DNA of 45,785 nt from CAZTHL01 sp964613585 (GTDB taxonomy: Bacteria; Pseudomonadota; Alphaproteobacteria; DSM-16000; Inquilinaceae), in NCBI GenBank assembly GCA_964613585.1, contig CAZTHL010000025.1:1-45785 (forward strand), given 5' to 3'. Under the pieces are notes generated by a model that did no database searches, had not been told where the DNA came from, and worked only from the letters and a program-made list of their open reading frames with translations. The translations under genes and the position numbers were made by a program. Below, piece by piece: positions 17,730 through 26,236 of this stretch (positions within the stretch are counted from its first letter, which is position 1; each line of letters starts with the position of its first letter).

Positions 17730-17861
17730 AGCGGCGGGGGCCGGCGCTACACTGTGTCCGTAACCGTGGTGGTCGGGCGTCGCCGAGCGGCGACGCCTCG
17801 CGCCGGGGCGCGAGCGGCCCGCGCCGCCTCCCCCTGCTGCCGAGCCCTGGATCCGATCCTT

Positions 17862-18863
17862 GTGCCCCGCCTTGCTGCCCTTGCGCTGCTCGTCGTCACG
17901 CTGGCTGCCTGCGCGCCGCAGTGGCGGCCCGCCGGTCCGCCGGAGCGGCCGCCGATGCTGACGGACCGGGCGCTGGTCGCCCGCGACGGCGCGCGCCTGC
18001 CGCTGTCGCGCTGGCGCCCGGAGGGCGAGCCGGCCGCGGTGCTGGTGGCTCTGCACAGCTTCGGCGACTATCGCGCGGCCTTCGCCGACCTCGGCCGCTG
18101 GATGGCAAGGCGCGGCGTCGCCGTCTACGCCATCGACCAGCGCGGCTTCGGCGGCGCGCCCCATTTCGGGCTGTGGGCCGGTCAGGAGACGATGGTCCGC
18201 GACGTGCACGACCTGGTCGCCGCCATCGCCGCCGAGCAGCCGGAGCCGCATCCGGGCACCAGCGGCCCGCCGCTCTACCTGCTGGGCGAGAGCATGGGCG
18301 GCTCGGTCGCGTTGGCCGCCCTGGCCGGACCCGATGGGCCGCCGGTCGCCGGCCTGATCCTGGCCGCGCCCGGCGTGCGCAAGGGGATCAGGCTGCGTCA
18401 TCTGTACAATGTCGCACTGTGGACCGGATCCCACGTCGCGCCGGCGGCCGCCGTGACCGTGGCGCGGGACGACAACCCCCGGCTGACGGAAGCGGCGCAG
18501 CACCGCTTGTCCGACGACCCGAGAGTGCTGCGTCGCGTTCGCGTCGACACGTACTGGGGGCTGATTCGCCTCGCCGACGCGGCGTCGGCCGCCGCGCCCA
18601 CCATCGAGACGCCGACCCTGCTGCTGTACGGCGGCGCCGACGGCACCATCCCCGAATCAACGATCTGCGCGTTGCGCCGCGACCTGGCAGGCCCACTGAC
18701 CGGGCTGCTCTATCCAGAAGGGCCGCACCTGCTGCTGCAATGGCGGAAGCAGGAGACGGTGTTCGCCGACATCCGGGAGTGGCTGGCCGGCGGGGCGCCC
18801 ACGGAGGCCCGGCCGGGACCGCCGGTCCCGCTCGCCCGGCTGTGTCCGGCCGGAGGGGCCTAG
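17862..18863 (+). CDS. Lipoprotein alpha/beta hydrolase (monoacylglycerol lipase/serine aminopeptidase S33-like)
   Basis: 333 residues from the GTG at 17862, which places a short signal peptide and lipobox (LVVTLAAC, Cys17) at the start; an in-frame GTG at 17754 would add 36 unlikely residues. The hydrolase fold is complete: oxyanion region ALHSFGDYRAAF, strand-turn IDQRGFGGAP, nucleophile elbow GESMGG with Ser144, acid Asp260 (YGGADGTIP), and His289 (PEGPHLLL). The family cleaves acylglycerols, lysophospholipids or other esters. As a lipoprotein it should act at the envelope. The substrate is unknown. It follows the flavoprotein in the same direction but with over 100 bp between, so it may have its own promoter. 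Confidence 0.85.
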   Translation: MPRLAALALLVVTLAACAPQWRPAGPPERPPMLTDRALVARDGARLPLSRWRPEGEPAAVLVALHSFGDYRAAFADLGRWMARRGVAVYAIDQRGFGGAPHFGLWAGQETMVRDVHDLVAAIAAEQPEPHPGTSGPPLYLLGESMGGSVALAALAGPDGPPVAGLILAAPGVRKGIRLRHLYNVALWTGSHVAPAAAVTVARDDNPRLTEAAQHRLSDDPRVLRRVRVDTYWGLIRLADAASAAAPTIETPTLLLYGGADGTIPESTICALRRDLAGPLTGLLYPEGPHLLLQWRKQETVFADIREWLAGGAPTEARPGPPVPLARLCPAGGA

Positions 18864-19001
18864 CAGCCTGTGGAATTTGGCAAAAACTTGGAACAAACGT
18901 GCGCCTTGGACCCGCTGACCGGACAATTCAGCTGTCAGCGCCGCCCTGGGCGAACGAAGATCTCACGGTTTGGCCGATTTTCGCCCAAATCCGACAGACT
19001 G

Positions 19002-19131
19002 CCGGAGCGTTTCCGCTTGCCGCGCAACCGGCACCGGCCCGCTCCCCTCCCGGCGGGCCTGAGCATGTTGTCGCTGGGTGGCCGGGCGGGGGAGTTGGCC
19101 GGCGATGCCACCTGAGCCGGAAACGCTCCGG
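19002..19131. repeat. Inverted-repeat element, about 130 bp, containing dispersed repeat copy B
   Basis: CCGGAGCGTTTCCG at 19002-19015 is the exact reverse complement of 19118-19131. The right side, 19097-19131, is copy B of the dispersed repeat (GGCCGGCGATGCC, then TGAGCCGGAAACGCTC). Size and symmetric ends resemble a miniature inverted-repeat element; no target-site duplication was found by eye. Confidence 0.6.
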
Positions 19132-19317
19132 CCCGGGCCCGGGCGCTTGTGGCGGCCGGGGCGGCCGCCCTGGAGCGGGGATCCCGGCGGGACGCCCGGC
19201 TCCCTACCGTCCGGCGTCCCGGCTCCCGGCCCGTCAATGACGCCCGCCGGGACCGTTTCGCAAAACGTGGTCCCGCGGTGCGGAATCGGCAGCGCGTCGC
19301 GCCGAATTGGGTTAATG

Positions 19318-19329
19318 TGCAGTGCACCA
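19318..19329 (+). promoter_or_regulatory. Candidate PhaR/AniA binding site upstream of phasin
   Basis: TGCAGTGCACCA fits the consensus TGCRNYGCASMA that I recall for rhizobial PhaR/AniA, the PHB-sensing repressor of phasin genes. It lies 34 bp before the phasin GTG, where a repressor could block transcription. The match is by eye. Confidence 0.5.
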
Positions 19330-19363
19330 TCCGTCCGCCCCCACCTTGATGGGAGTGCAAGCC

Positions 19364-19918
19364 GTGACCGATCAGAACCAATCCCCCGACCCCCAGCCCG
19401 CGGCCGACGCCGCTGCCGATGCAGCCAAGGACATTGCCCGGGCTGCGGAGACGACGGTGGAGACAGCCGCCGCCGAAAGCGGCAAGGCAGCCGACGCCGC
19501 CGCCGGCAGCGCTCGCGAGACCATGGCCACGGCGTTCAGCGCGGGCGACGCCTGGAGCAGCCGGTCGCTCGAGATCTCGCAGGGCGGCCTCGAGCAGGGC
19601 ATGCGGCTGATGACCACCAGCCTCGGCTCCGGCATGGCGCTGGTCACCGGCTGGCAGCAGGCCTCGCTCGAGTACGTCAACGCCATGCAGGCGGCGACCC
19701 AGCGCAACCTCGACCTGGTGAACCAGATCTGGACCGCCCGCAGCGTCGACGAGTTCGCCGGGCTGCAGGCCAACTACATGAAGAGCATGCTCGAGATCAT
19801 GGTCGGCAGTGCCGCGCGCATGACCGAGATGTCCTGGACGATGGCGAGCCGGGCGACCGAGCAGATGTCGGAGCAAGCCGAAAGCTCCGTACGCGAGATG
19901 AGGAAGGCCGCCGAGTAG
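19364..19918 (+). CDS. Phasin (PHB granule-associated protein)
   Basis: 184 residues from the GTG at 19364, preceded by GGGAG at good spacing; an ATG at 19349 would add five residues. The N-terminal 55 residues are Ala/Asp-rich and disordered. Residues 60-180 form amphipathic helices typical of phasin family 2: FSAGDAWSSRSLEISQGGLEQG, YVNAMQAATQRNLDLVNQIWTARSVDEFAGLQANYMK and a final EMSWTMASRATEQMSEQAE helix. Phasins coat polyhydroxybutyrate granules in the cytoplasm and control their size and number. The upstream PhaR-like motif fits granule-dependent induction. No PHB synthase gene lies in this window. Confidence 0.88.
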   Translation: MTDQNQSPDPQPAADAAADAAKDIARAAETTVETAAAESGKAADAAAGSARETMATAFSAGDAWSSRSLEISQGGLEQGMRLMTTSLGSGMALVTGWQQASLEYVNAMQAATQRNLDLVNQIWTARSVDEFAGLQANYMKSMLEIMVGSAARMTEMSWTMASRATEQMSEQAESSVREMRKAAE

Positions 19919-20481
19919 CCGTCGGGCGCAGCACCGCCCGGGCTGGCGACACGCCGCCCGAAGCCATGCCCTCTCTCCCCTGCGCCGCTTGCGGGGGAGA
20001 GAGGGGAGAGGGCCGACGGTGCCGGCCCCAGGAGAATCCTCGCAGTGCTGGCGTGACCGCTGCGACCTGACCCCACCTCACACCCTGTCGGGCGCAAGAC
20101 GCGGGGGGGCGGGGATCCGCCTTTTTCCGTTCGCCGACGCTTTCTCGGGATCCGCGCGAGCCGCCGCCTCGCGCGGGCCCTGGCGCCACGGCGAAGAGGC
20201 TTTGCCGGGCCGCGGACGTCAGGGCCGGCGCGACGCCAACCCACGGTATCGGAATGCCATGCGACATTCGCGCGCACGCGCTGTCTCGCTGCACTTCCGA
20301 AAATCGGGTAGCATGACGAAATCCTTACGGTATCAGGTCGGATACGGCGCCGCCTCCGGGCTTTCCCCCGCCGTGATGGATGAGGCGCCGTCCGGGCATC
20401 ACCGTCGCGAGTTGTCTCCCACCGCCGACGGTATTCGGTAGGGCACTGTGTCCGGACACCGGACCAAACGGGAGGTTGGTA
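19919..20481. other. Intergenic region of 563 bp after phasin
   Basis: No gene found. Contains the long REP-like palindrome at 19969-20005 and otherwise unremarkable GC-rich DNA. A CTGACCCCACCTCACACCCT stretch at about 20067 resembles GACCCCACCCTGTCGG in the gene-free region near 14,410, suggesting another scattered short repeat. Confidence 0.45.
19969..20005. repeat. REP-like palindrome, long form
   Basis: CCCTCTCTCCCCTGC (19969-19983) pairs with 19991-20005 over 15 bp with a single G-T type mismatch around a 7-base loop. It shares the CCCTCTCxCC stem with the palindrome at 11170-11198. Situated about 50 bp after the phasin stop; no T-run follows. Confidence 0.7.
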
Positions 20482-20919
20482 ATGCCAGGCTTGACCATCG
20501 CCGATGTGCTGATCCCGAGGGATCTCGTGCACATGCGGGCGAACATCAGCGTCGCCGAGGCGGCGCGGGTGATGGCGCTGCAAAAGATCGGCGCCGTCCT
20601 GATCACCGAGCACGATCATCTGGAGGGCATCTTCACCGAGCGCGACCTGGTCCACCGGGTCGTGGCCGCCGGCCGCGACGTCGACCGGACCAAGCTCGAC
20701 GAGGTCATGACACCGGACCCGGTCTCGGTCACGCCGGCGACCTCGGTGGAGGAGGCGCTGCGGACCATGCGCGAGCGGCGGCTGCGCCACCTGCCGGTGA
20801 TCAGCGACGGCCGCGTCATTGGCGTGGTGTCGAGCCGCGACATCATGAGCGAGCGGGTGAAGGCGCCTGATGAGCTCATGCCCGATCGCAACGAGACATC
20901 GGCGCCCATGGTGCACTGA
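20482..20919 (+). CDS. CBS domain pair protein
   Basis: 145 residues from the ATG at 20482 behind GGGAGG. It consists of two CBS motifs and little else: the first spans about residues 5-65 (RANISVAEAARVMALQKIGA, GIFTERDLVHRVVA), the second about 72-130 (EVMTPDPVSVTPATSVEEAL, LRHLPVISDGRVIGVVSSRD). Stand-alone CBS pairs bind adenine nucleotides such as AMP, ATP or SAM in the cytoplasm and act as energy sensors for partner proteins. The partner is not evident from neighbours. Ends with a short hydrophilic tail. Confidence 0.9.
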   Translation: MPGLTIADVLIPRDLVHMRANISVAEAARVMALQKIGAVLITEHDHLEGIFTERDLVHRVVAAGRDVDRTKLDEVMTPDPVSVTPATSVEEALRTMRERRLRHLPVISDGRVIGVVSSRDIMSERVKAPDELMPDRNETSAPMVH

Positions 20920-20967
20920 GCGGGCCGTCGCGGCCATGCCAAGGCGGGCCGTCGCGGCCATGCCAAG
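20920..20967. repeat. Perfect 24-bp tandem duplication
   Basis: GCGGGCCGTCGCGGCCATGC plus CAAG occurs twice back to back, starting one base after the end of the CBS gene's stop codon. The rest of the 20920-21162 gap shows no gene. Confidence 0.9.
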
Positions 20968-21162
20968 GCGGGGCGGCGGCGCTGCCGGGCCGGCGCGCCG
21001 ACCGTCCGCCGGCGCGGCCGGCCCCGCGGCCCCGGGTGATGGCTCCGCCGCCCCGCTGTCCCGATCCCCGCCATCGTCCGGGTCTTTACCGAGAACAAAC
21101 GGCTTCCCGCGCATGGTCGGCATGCCTTCGCGACGACGAGGGACGCGCTTCCGGGTGGCGGC

Positions 21163-22221
21163 ATGAGACGGCGGGCTGGTTGGATCATTGGCGGACTTCT
21201 TCTGCTCGCCTTGCCGGGCACGACCGGCGTCCCGGCAAGCGCCGACTGCTATGTCTATGGCCGGGGCCCGGACGGGGGCGGCCCGTCGGCGATCTCGCGC
21301 CGGCTCGACGGCCGGGCAGCAGCGATCGGAATCCAGGTCGACCCGAGCGTCCCCTCGGATGGCCGGTGGTTCGATCCCCTGGAGGAGCATGGCCGCTTCG
21401 GCGCCCGCGGCGATTGCGACGTCGATCTGCGCGCCGCGCTGAACGGCGGCCCGGCGACGCTGGCCGTGGAGGCGCTGCAGCGCGATGCCGGCATGCTCGA
21501 CAGCGAGGCGTCGCTCGCCTTGCCCCTGCTCGACACCGGCCGGCTCGAGTTGGCGGTCAGTGGCACCACCGGATTCGTGCGCGAGCCCGAGCAGGCCTGG
21601 GGCGAGCATCGCAGCCTGGGCAGCACGATGGCGCTGCCCGCGCTCGACGTCTCCATGGATGCCGCCTGGGAGCAGCGGCGGCTGAACGACCGGCAGGTCG
21701 ACCGCTGGCAGCTCGGGGTCGCGGCGGCCGGCCTGCCGCTCCGCGACGGCTCGGCCGAGCTGGGCTACGCCTTCGAAGAGGCCGAGCCCGCGGGAGAGGC
21801 TGGCGACACCGAGCGCCGGGCCCGGCTCGAGTTCGGCCTCGACCTCGGCGGCCTGAGCCTGGCGGCCTTCGACGCCGTCGAGCCCGGCGCCGGGCAGAGC
21901 TACGGCGTGCAGCTCCGGACCAACCTGCCGGAGGGTCCGGCGTTCAGCCCCAGCCGCCTCGGCATCAAGATGCGCAGCAGCCCCGGGGAGGCGCCAAGCC
22001 CGCGGCAATGGCAGGCCGGCGTCGACCTGGGCTGGCGCTGGCCGGCCGGCAGCCTTGCCCTCGGCGCGCTGCACCGGAGCGAGACCCAAGGCCGGGAGCT
22101 GTCGCTGGCGTGCACCATCGAGCCGCTCGACGGGCTGCCGGTCGGTCTCGACGCCGTGCTGATCGACGACCCCGCCGCGCTCACCAGCCGCCTGTTCGCG
22201 CGTACCGGCTTCCGCTTCTGA
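21163..22221 (+). CDS. Exported beta-strand-rich protein, possible outer-membrane barrel
   Basis: 352 residues. N-terminal signal peptide (MRRRAGWIIGGLLLLALPGT..., cleavage near ASA) followed by a short cysteine-containing segment. The rest alternates amphipathic strands (LELAVSGTTGFVREP, DRWQLGVAAAGLPLRDGSAE, ARLEFGLDLGGLSLAAFDAV, WQAGVDLGWRWPAGSLALG) and the chain ends in ARTGFRF, a terminal aromatic residue as required by the BAM machinery for outer-membrane barrels. I do not recognise the family, and the barrel reading is inference from strand pattern and the last residue. No clear operon partner. Confidence 0.6.
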   Translation: MRRRAGWIIGGLLLLALPGTTGVPASADCYVYGRGPDGGGPSAISRRLDGRAAAIGIQVDPSVPSDGRWFDPLEEHGRFGARGDCDVDLRAALNGGPATLAVEALQRDAGMLDSEASLALPLLDTGRLELAVSGTTGFVREPEQAWGEHRSLGSTMALPALDVSMDAAWEQRRLNDRQVDRWQLGVAAAGLPLRDGSAELGYAFEEAEPAGEAGDTERRARLEFGLDLGGLSLAAFDAVEPGAGQSYGVQLRTNLPEGPAFSPSRLGIKMRSSPGEAPSPRQWQAGVDLGWRWPAGSLALGALHRSETQGRELSLACTIEPLDGLPVGLDAVLIDDPAALTSRLFARTGFRF

Positions 22222-22437
22222 CGCGGCGCCCGCTGCGTCCCTCGAGCCTTCTCCCGGCCGCGCCGCCAGCCTCGGCGGCTTGCGGCGCTTGTCCGACCGC
22301 GTCAGTGCGTTAAGGTGCCGGGTCGAAAGACGCCGCGCCGCCATCCCGATGAGGCTGCGCCGCTGTTCCCGCTGCCCGCCCGACGGCGTACGTCGGTTGT
22401 GCCCTGAAGCCGCCCCCGCCGCAGAAGGACCGTCCGG

Positions 22438-23982
22438 ATGAAGCTCCTCGCCGTGCACCCGGGACCGTTGATGTACACCAAGATCTTCCTCCGGCTCGAG
22501 CCGCTCGGCCTGGAGCTGGTGGCCGAGGCGGCGCGCCGCGGCGGCCATGAGGTGAGGCTCATCGACCTGCAGGTGGACAGCGTCGCGACGTATCACCGGC
22601 AGGTCGAGCGCTGGCAGCCGGACGCGGTGGCCTTTTCGTGCAACTACCTCGCCAACGTCCCGGAGGTCGTCGATCTGGCGAAGGCGACCAAGGCCCAGCG
22701 CCCGGGCACCACGGTCATCGTCGGCGGGCACAGCGCGTCCTTCACCGCCGAGGCCTTTCTCGCGCATGCCGAGGGCGCCATCGATGTCGTCCTGGCCGGC
22801 GAGGGCGAGGCGACGATCGTCGACCTCCTGCGAACGCTCGAGGAGGCGGCGCCGCTGACCACCGTGCCGGGCGCGATCACCGCCGACGGCAAGGGCCCGG
22901 CGCCCCGCTTCGTCGAGGACATGGACGCGCTGATGCCGGCGCGCGACCTGCTGCGCCGTCGCAACAAGTACTTCATCGGCGTGCTCGACCCGGCCGCCTC
23001 GATCGAGTTCGCCCGCGGCTGCCCCTGGGACTGCGCGTTCTGCAGCGCCTGGACCTTCTACGGCCGCACCTACCGCACCGTCAGCCCCGAGCGGGCGGTG
23101 GAGGACCTGGCACGGGTCCGCGAGCCCGGCGTGTTCATCGTCGACGACGTCGCCTTCGTCCACGCCGAGCACGGCATGGCCATCGGCGAGGCGATTCGCC
23201 GCCGCGGCATCCGCAAGAAGTATTACTTGGAGACCCGCGGCGACGTCCTGCTGCGCAACAAGGAGGTGTTCCGGTTCTGGCGCGATCTCGGCGTCAAGTA
23301 CATGTTCCTCGGGCTCGAGGCCATCGACCAGGAGGGCCTGACCCGGTTCCGCAAGCGCGTGCCGGTGAGCGCCAACTTCGAGGCCCTGGAGTTCGCCCGC
23401 TCGCTCGGCATCAAGGTGGCGGTGAACATCATCGCCGACCCCGACTGGGACCGCGAGCGCTTCCGCGCGGTCCGGGAATGGGCGCTCGAGGTGCCGGAGA
23501 TCGTCAACATCAGCGTCAACACGCCCTACCCGGGCACCGAGAGCTGGCTCACCGAGCAGCGGCGGCTGACCACCGACGACTACCGTCTGTTCGACATCCA
23601 GCACGCCGTGCTGCCGACCCGGCTGCCGCTGGCCGAGTTCTACCGTGAGCTGGTGTCGACCCAGCAGGTGCTGAACAAGAAGCATCTCGGCTGGACCGCG
23701 CTCGGCCAGGCGAGCCGCATCGCCGCCGGCCATCTGCTGCGCGGGCAGACGAACTTCGTGCGCATGCTGTGGAAGTTCAACAGCGTCTACAACGCCGACC
23801 TCCTGCTCGCCGACCACCAGAAGCCGGTGCCCTACGCCATGACCCCGCCGCCGCCGGCCGTCGACCGGGTCAGCCCCAAGAGCCTTTACGTGCACGCCGG
23901 CACGGGACGCCGGGGCCGGGCGATCGACGACGCCACCGAAAGCTTCGTCGACGCCACCCGCATGCACCAGCCGGCGGAGTAG
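22438..23982 (+). CDS. hpnR: Hopanoid C-3 methylase, B12-binding radical SAM
   Basis: 514 residues from the ATG at 22438 behind AGAAGGA. The opening MKLLAVHPGPLMYTKIFLRLEPLGLELVA is characteristic of HpnR. Residues 1-140 form the B12-binding Rossmann-like domain (VIVGGHSASFTAEAF, VLAGEGEAT). The radical-SAM cluster motif is CX3CX2C with Cys195, Cys199 and Cys202 (GCPWDCAFC), followed by the barrel (YLETRGDVLLRN, YMFLGLEAIDQEGL) and a family-specific C-terminal part. HpnR methylates hopanoids at C-3 using SAM, giving 3-methylhopanoids in the membrane. No squalene-hopene cyclase or other hpn genes lie nearby, so it acts on hopanoids made from another locus. Convergent with manD, 30 bp between stops. 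Confidence 0.93.
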   Translation: MKLLAVHPGPLMYTKIFLRLEPLGLELVAEAARRGGHEVRLIDLQVDSVATYHRQVERWQPDAVAFSCNYLANVPEVVDLAKATKAQRPGTTVIVGGHSASFTAEAFLAHAEGAIDVVLAGEGEATIVDLLRTLEEAAPLTTVPGAITADGKGPAPRFVEDMDALMPARDLLRRRNKYFIGVLDPAASIEFARGCPWDCAFCSAWTFYGRTYRTVSPERAVEDLARVREPGVFIVDDVAFVHAEHGMAIGEAIRRRGIRKKYYLETRGDVLLRNKEVFRFWRDLGVKYMFLGLEAIDQEGLTRFRKRVPVSANFEALEFARSLGIKVAVNIIADPDWDRERFRAVREWALEVPEIVNISVNTPYPGTESWLTEQRRLTTDDYRLFDIQHAVLPTRLPLAEFYRELVSTQQVLNKKHLGWTALGQASRIAAGHLLRGQTNFVRMLWKFNSVYNADLLLADHQKPVPYAMTPPPPAVDRVSPKSLYVHAGTGRRGRAIDDATESFVDATRMHQPAE

Positions 23983-24012
23983 CCGGGCCGTAGCCCCGTC
24001 CCCGGGTCCGGC

Positions 24013-25221
24013 TCACCAGTGCCAGACCGTGCCGTCGTGCAGCCGGGCGACCGGGAGATAGGCGCGCCGATAGGGAAAGCGTGCCGCCGCCGCCTCGTCA
24101 ATGTCGGCGCCATGGCCGGGTGCCTCGCCGGGATGCACGGAGCCGTCGGCGTATCTATAGGCATGGGGGAACACCGCGTCGGTCTCGTCCGTGTGGCGCA
24201 TGTACTCCTGCAGGCCGAAGCTCGGCACGGCCAGGTCGAAATGGAGGGTGGCGGCCAGACCGATGGGCGACACGTCCGTCGGCCCGTGGCAGCCGGTGCG
24301 GATCTGGTAGAGCGCGGCGAGGTCGGCGATGCGCCGGAGGTGGGTCAGCCCGCCGGCGTGCACGGGCGAGCACCGGATGAAGTCGATCAGCTGCTGCTCG
24401 ATGAGGGGTCGCGCCTGAAACACGGTGTTGAAGATCTCGCCGATGGCCAGCGGGGTCACGGTGTGCTGGCGGATCAGCCGGAGCTTGTCCGGATTCTCGG
24501 CCGGCGTGACGTCCTCGAGCCAGAACAGGCGATAGGGCTCGAGCGACCGGCCCAGGCGGGCCGCCTCCATCGGCGTCAGCCGGTGATGCACGTCGTGAAG
24601 CAGGTGCAGGTTGAAGCCGAAGCGCTCGCGCAGGCGCTCGAACAGCCGGGGCAGGTGGTCGAGGTAGACGGCGCTGTCCCAGGTCTCCTCGCTCGGCCGG
24701 TCCGGATCCGCCGGCTCGTAGAACAGCTTGCCCTTGCCGACCCCGTAGACCGGACCGAGCCCGGGGATGCCGGTCTGCACCCGGACCGCCTTGTAGCCGA
24801 GCGCCAGATACTCGGCGACCGCGTCGGCGGTCTCCTCGATCGTGGCGCCGTTGGCGTGGCCGTAGACCATGACGCCGTCGCGGCAGGCGCCGCCGAGCAG
24901 CTGGTAGAGCGGCAGGCCGGCGGCCTTGGCCTTAAGGTCCCACAGGGCGACGTCCACGGCGGCGATGGCGGTCATGGTGACCGGGCCGCCGCGCCAGTAG
25001 GCCCCCTGGTAGAGCAGATGCCAGGTGTCCTCGATCCGGTGGGCGTCGCGGCCGATCAGCAGCGGCGCCACATGGTCCTGCAGATAGGCGGCGACGGCCA
25101 GCTCGCGACCGTTCAGGGTGGCGTCCCCGACCCCGTGGAGCCCCTGGTCGGTGACGATCTTGAGGGTTACGAAGTTACGGCCCGGGCAGGTGGTGATGAC
25201 GCGGGCGTCGGTGATCCTCAT
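24013..25221 (-). CDS. manD: D-mannonate dehydratase of the enolase superfamily (ManD/RspA type)
   Basis: 402 residues from the ATG at 25221 behind GGAGG, the exact family length. The N-terminal capping domain contains TCPGRNFVTLKI, DATLNGRELAVAAYLQDH and QGAYWRGGPVTM. The barrel retains the residues described for Novosphingobium ManD, at the same numbers: metal ligands Asp210, Glu236 and Glu262, catalytic His212, and Arg147 with Tyr159 of the catalytic loop. This supports true D-mannonate dehydration to 2-keto-3-deoxygluconate in glucuronate catabolism, though low-efficiency relatives act on D-gluconate as well. No uxuB, kdgK or transporter genes are adjacent, so it is an isolated copy. Divergent from the MAPEG gene. 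Confidence 0.9.
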   Translation of the reverse strand: MRITDARVITTCPGRNFVTLKIVTDQGLHGVGDATLNGRELAVAAYLQDHVAPLLIGRDAHRIEDTWHLLYQGAYWRGGPVTMTAIAAVDVALWDLKAKAAGLPLYQLLGGACRDGVMVYGHANGATIEETADAVAEYLALGYKAVRVQTGIPGLGPVYGVGKGKLFYEPADPDRPSEETWDSAVYLDHLPRLFERLRERFGFNLHLLHDVHHRLTPMEAARLGRSLEPYRLFWLEDVTPAENPDKLRLIRQHTVTPLAIGEIFNTVFQARPLIEQQLIDFIRCSPVHAGGLTHLRRIADLAALYQIRTGCHGPTDVSPIGLAATLHFDLAVPSFGLQEYMRHTDETDAVFPHAYRYADGSVHPGEAPGHGADIDEAAAARFPYRRAYLPVARLHDGTVWHW

Positions 25222-25370
25222 GGGCGGCCTCCGGCTGCGGCGAGGGCAGCTTCGCCGATCGCGGAAGCCCGATCCAGGACCGATCGGCGCGGCCGGCCGC
25301 CCCCGGTCCGGACCGCGCGGTCGGGCGCCGGGCATGGCGACGAGGACGGCACGAAAGGAGGCGAGACGCC

Positions 25371-25880
25371 ATGGCGGTGACGCGCCGCTTGAAGATCACC
25401 GCGGCCCTGGTCAACGGCGCCGCGGCGATCCTGACGGTGATCCTGTTCATCCTGCTGGCGCCGGGCTTTGGCCCGCCGCCGGTCGCGGACGCCCCGGCGG
25501 ACCGCCTCGCCTTCGCCCTGCCGCTGCTCGGAGGACCGGCGGCCCTGCTGCTCGCCATGGTCCTGGGCACGGCGGTGGCGCGGGCGCTCAGCGATGCCTA
25601 CAACCCGCTGACCGATGCGGAATCGCCGCTCTATCGGGCCTCTCAGCGGGTGCTGGCCAACACGGTCGAGCAGTCGATGGTCTTCCTGCCGGTGTTCCTG
25701 GCGCTGGCCGTGGCGCTGCCGGCCGACCGGCTGGGCTGGCTGGAGCTGGCCGTCCTGCTATTCCTCGGCGCGCGGCTGCTGTTCTGGGCCGGCTATCTTG
25801 CACACCCGTACGCCCGCGCGCCCGGCATGACCGGCACGCTGACCGTCAACGCCGGCATGCTGGCGGCCCTGCTGGCCTGA
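25371..25880 (+). CDS. MAPEG family membrane protein
   Basis: 169 residues from the ATG at 25371 behind AAAGGAGG. Four hydrophobic helices: about 8-30, 47-70, 97-118 and 121-145, plus a short final one. The family core is visible in YRASQRVLANTVEQSMVFLPVFLAL and ARLLFWAGYLAHPYARAPGM, which matches the conserved second and fourth helices of membrane-associated eicosanoid and glutathione metabolism proteins. Such proteins conjugate glutathione to lipophilic electrophiles or reduce lipid peroxides in the inner membrane. The exact bacterial reaction is unknown. Monocistronic by position. Confidence 0.85.
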   Translation: MAVTRRLKITAALVNGAAAILTVILFILLAPGFGPPPVADAPADRLAFALPLLGGPAALLLAMVLGTAVARALSDAYNPLTDAESPLYRASQRVLANTVEQSMVFLPVFLALAVALPADRLGWLELAVLLFLGARLLFWAGYLAHPYARAPGMTGTLTVNAGMLAALLA

Positions 25881-26236
25881 CCCGGCCGGCCCGCGGGCGT
25901 TCGCCGGATCGCGCCGGCTCGACCGGCGCCGCCGCCGGGCAGGACCCTGGCCTCGGGGCGGCAGCCCCTCGTGCCGCGGGGCCGTGGTCGTTCCGGCCAC
26001 GAGCCCGGAAACTGATAGCGGTTTGCCGGCCTCATGGGCCCGGGCCCAAGGGAATTTCCAGCATTCCCCCTTTCAACCATCCTTAAAAGACACACTTTAC
26101 AATCAAAGCAATCTCACAGCGAATGGAAGCTGTGCCAATGCGGTCTTCAGGTGCGGTCCTGCCGCCCTGCCGGACGGTCGGCGAAGCCCGGAGGGTGCCG
26201 GACGCCGGCCACGCAAAGGGGGCGGGCAAGGACGAC
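25881..26236. other. Intergenic region upstream of the PAS-type gene
   Basis: 356 bp without a recognised gene. GC-rich up to about 26,045, then an AT-richer island to 26,122 (CCATCCTTAAAAGACACACT) that probably contains the promoter of the PAS gene. GAGCCCGGAAAC at 26,001-26,012 is reminiscent of the dispersed repeat but too divergent to call a copy. Confidence 0.4.

Larger units (their letters stand above)
18864..19363. other. Intergenic region with a long inverted repeat and phasin promoter region
   Basis: 500 bp without a gene. A 14-bp perfect inverted repeat bounds 19002-19131 (CCGGAGCGTTTCCG and CGGAAACGCTCCGG). Its right arm belongs to the dispersed 31-bp repeat. A PhaR/AniA-like site lies at 19318-19329, close to the phasin start. 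Confidence 0.55.

Noticed and set aside
19774..23967. A minus-strand open frame of about 1,400 codons
   Set aside because: It is antisense to the phasin, CBS, exported and HpnR genes, with shadow composition and no domain.
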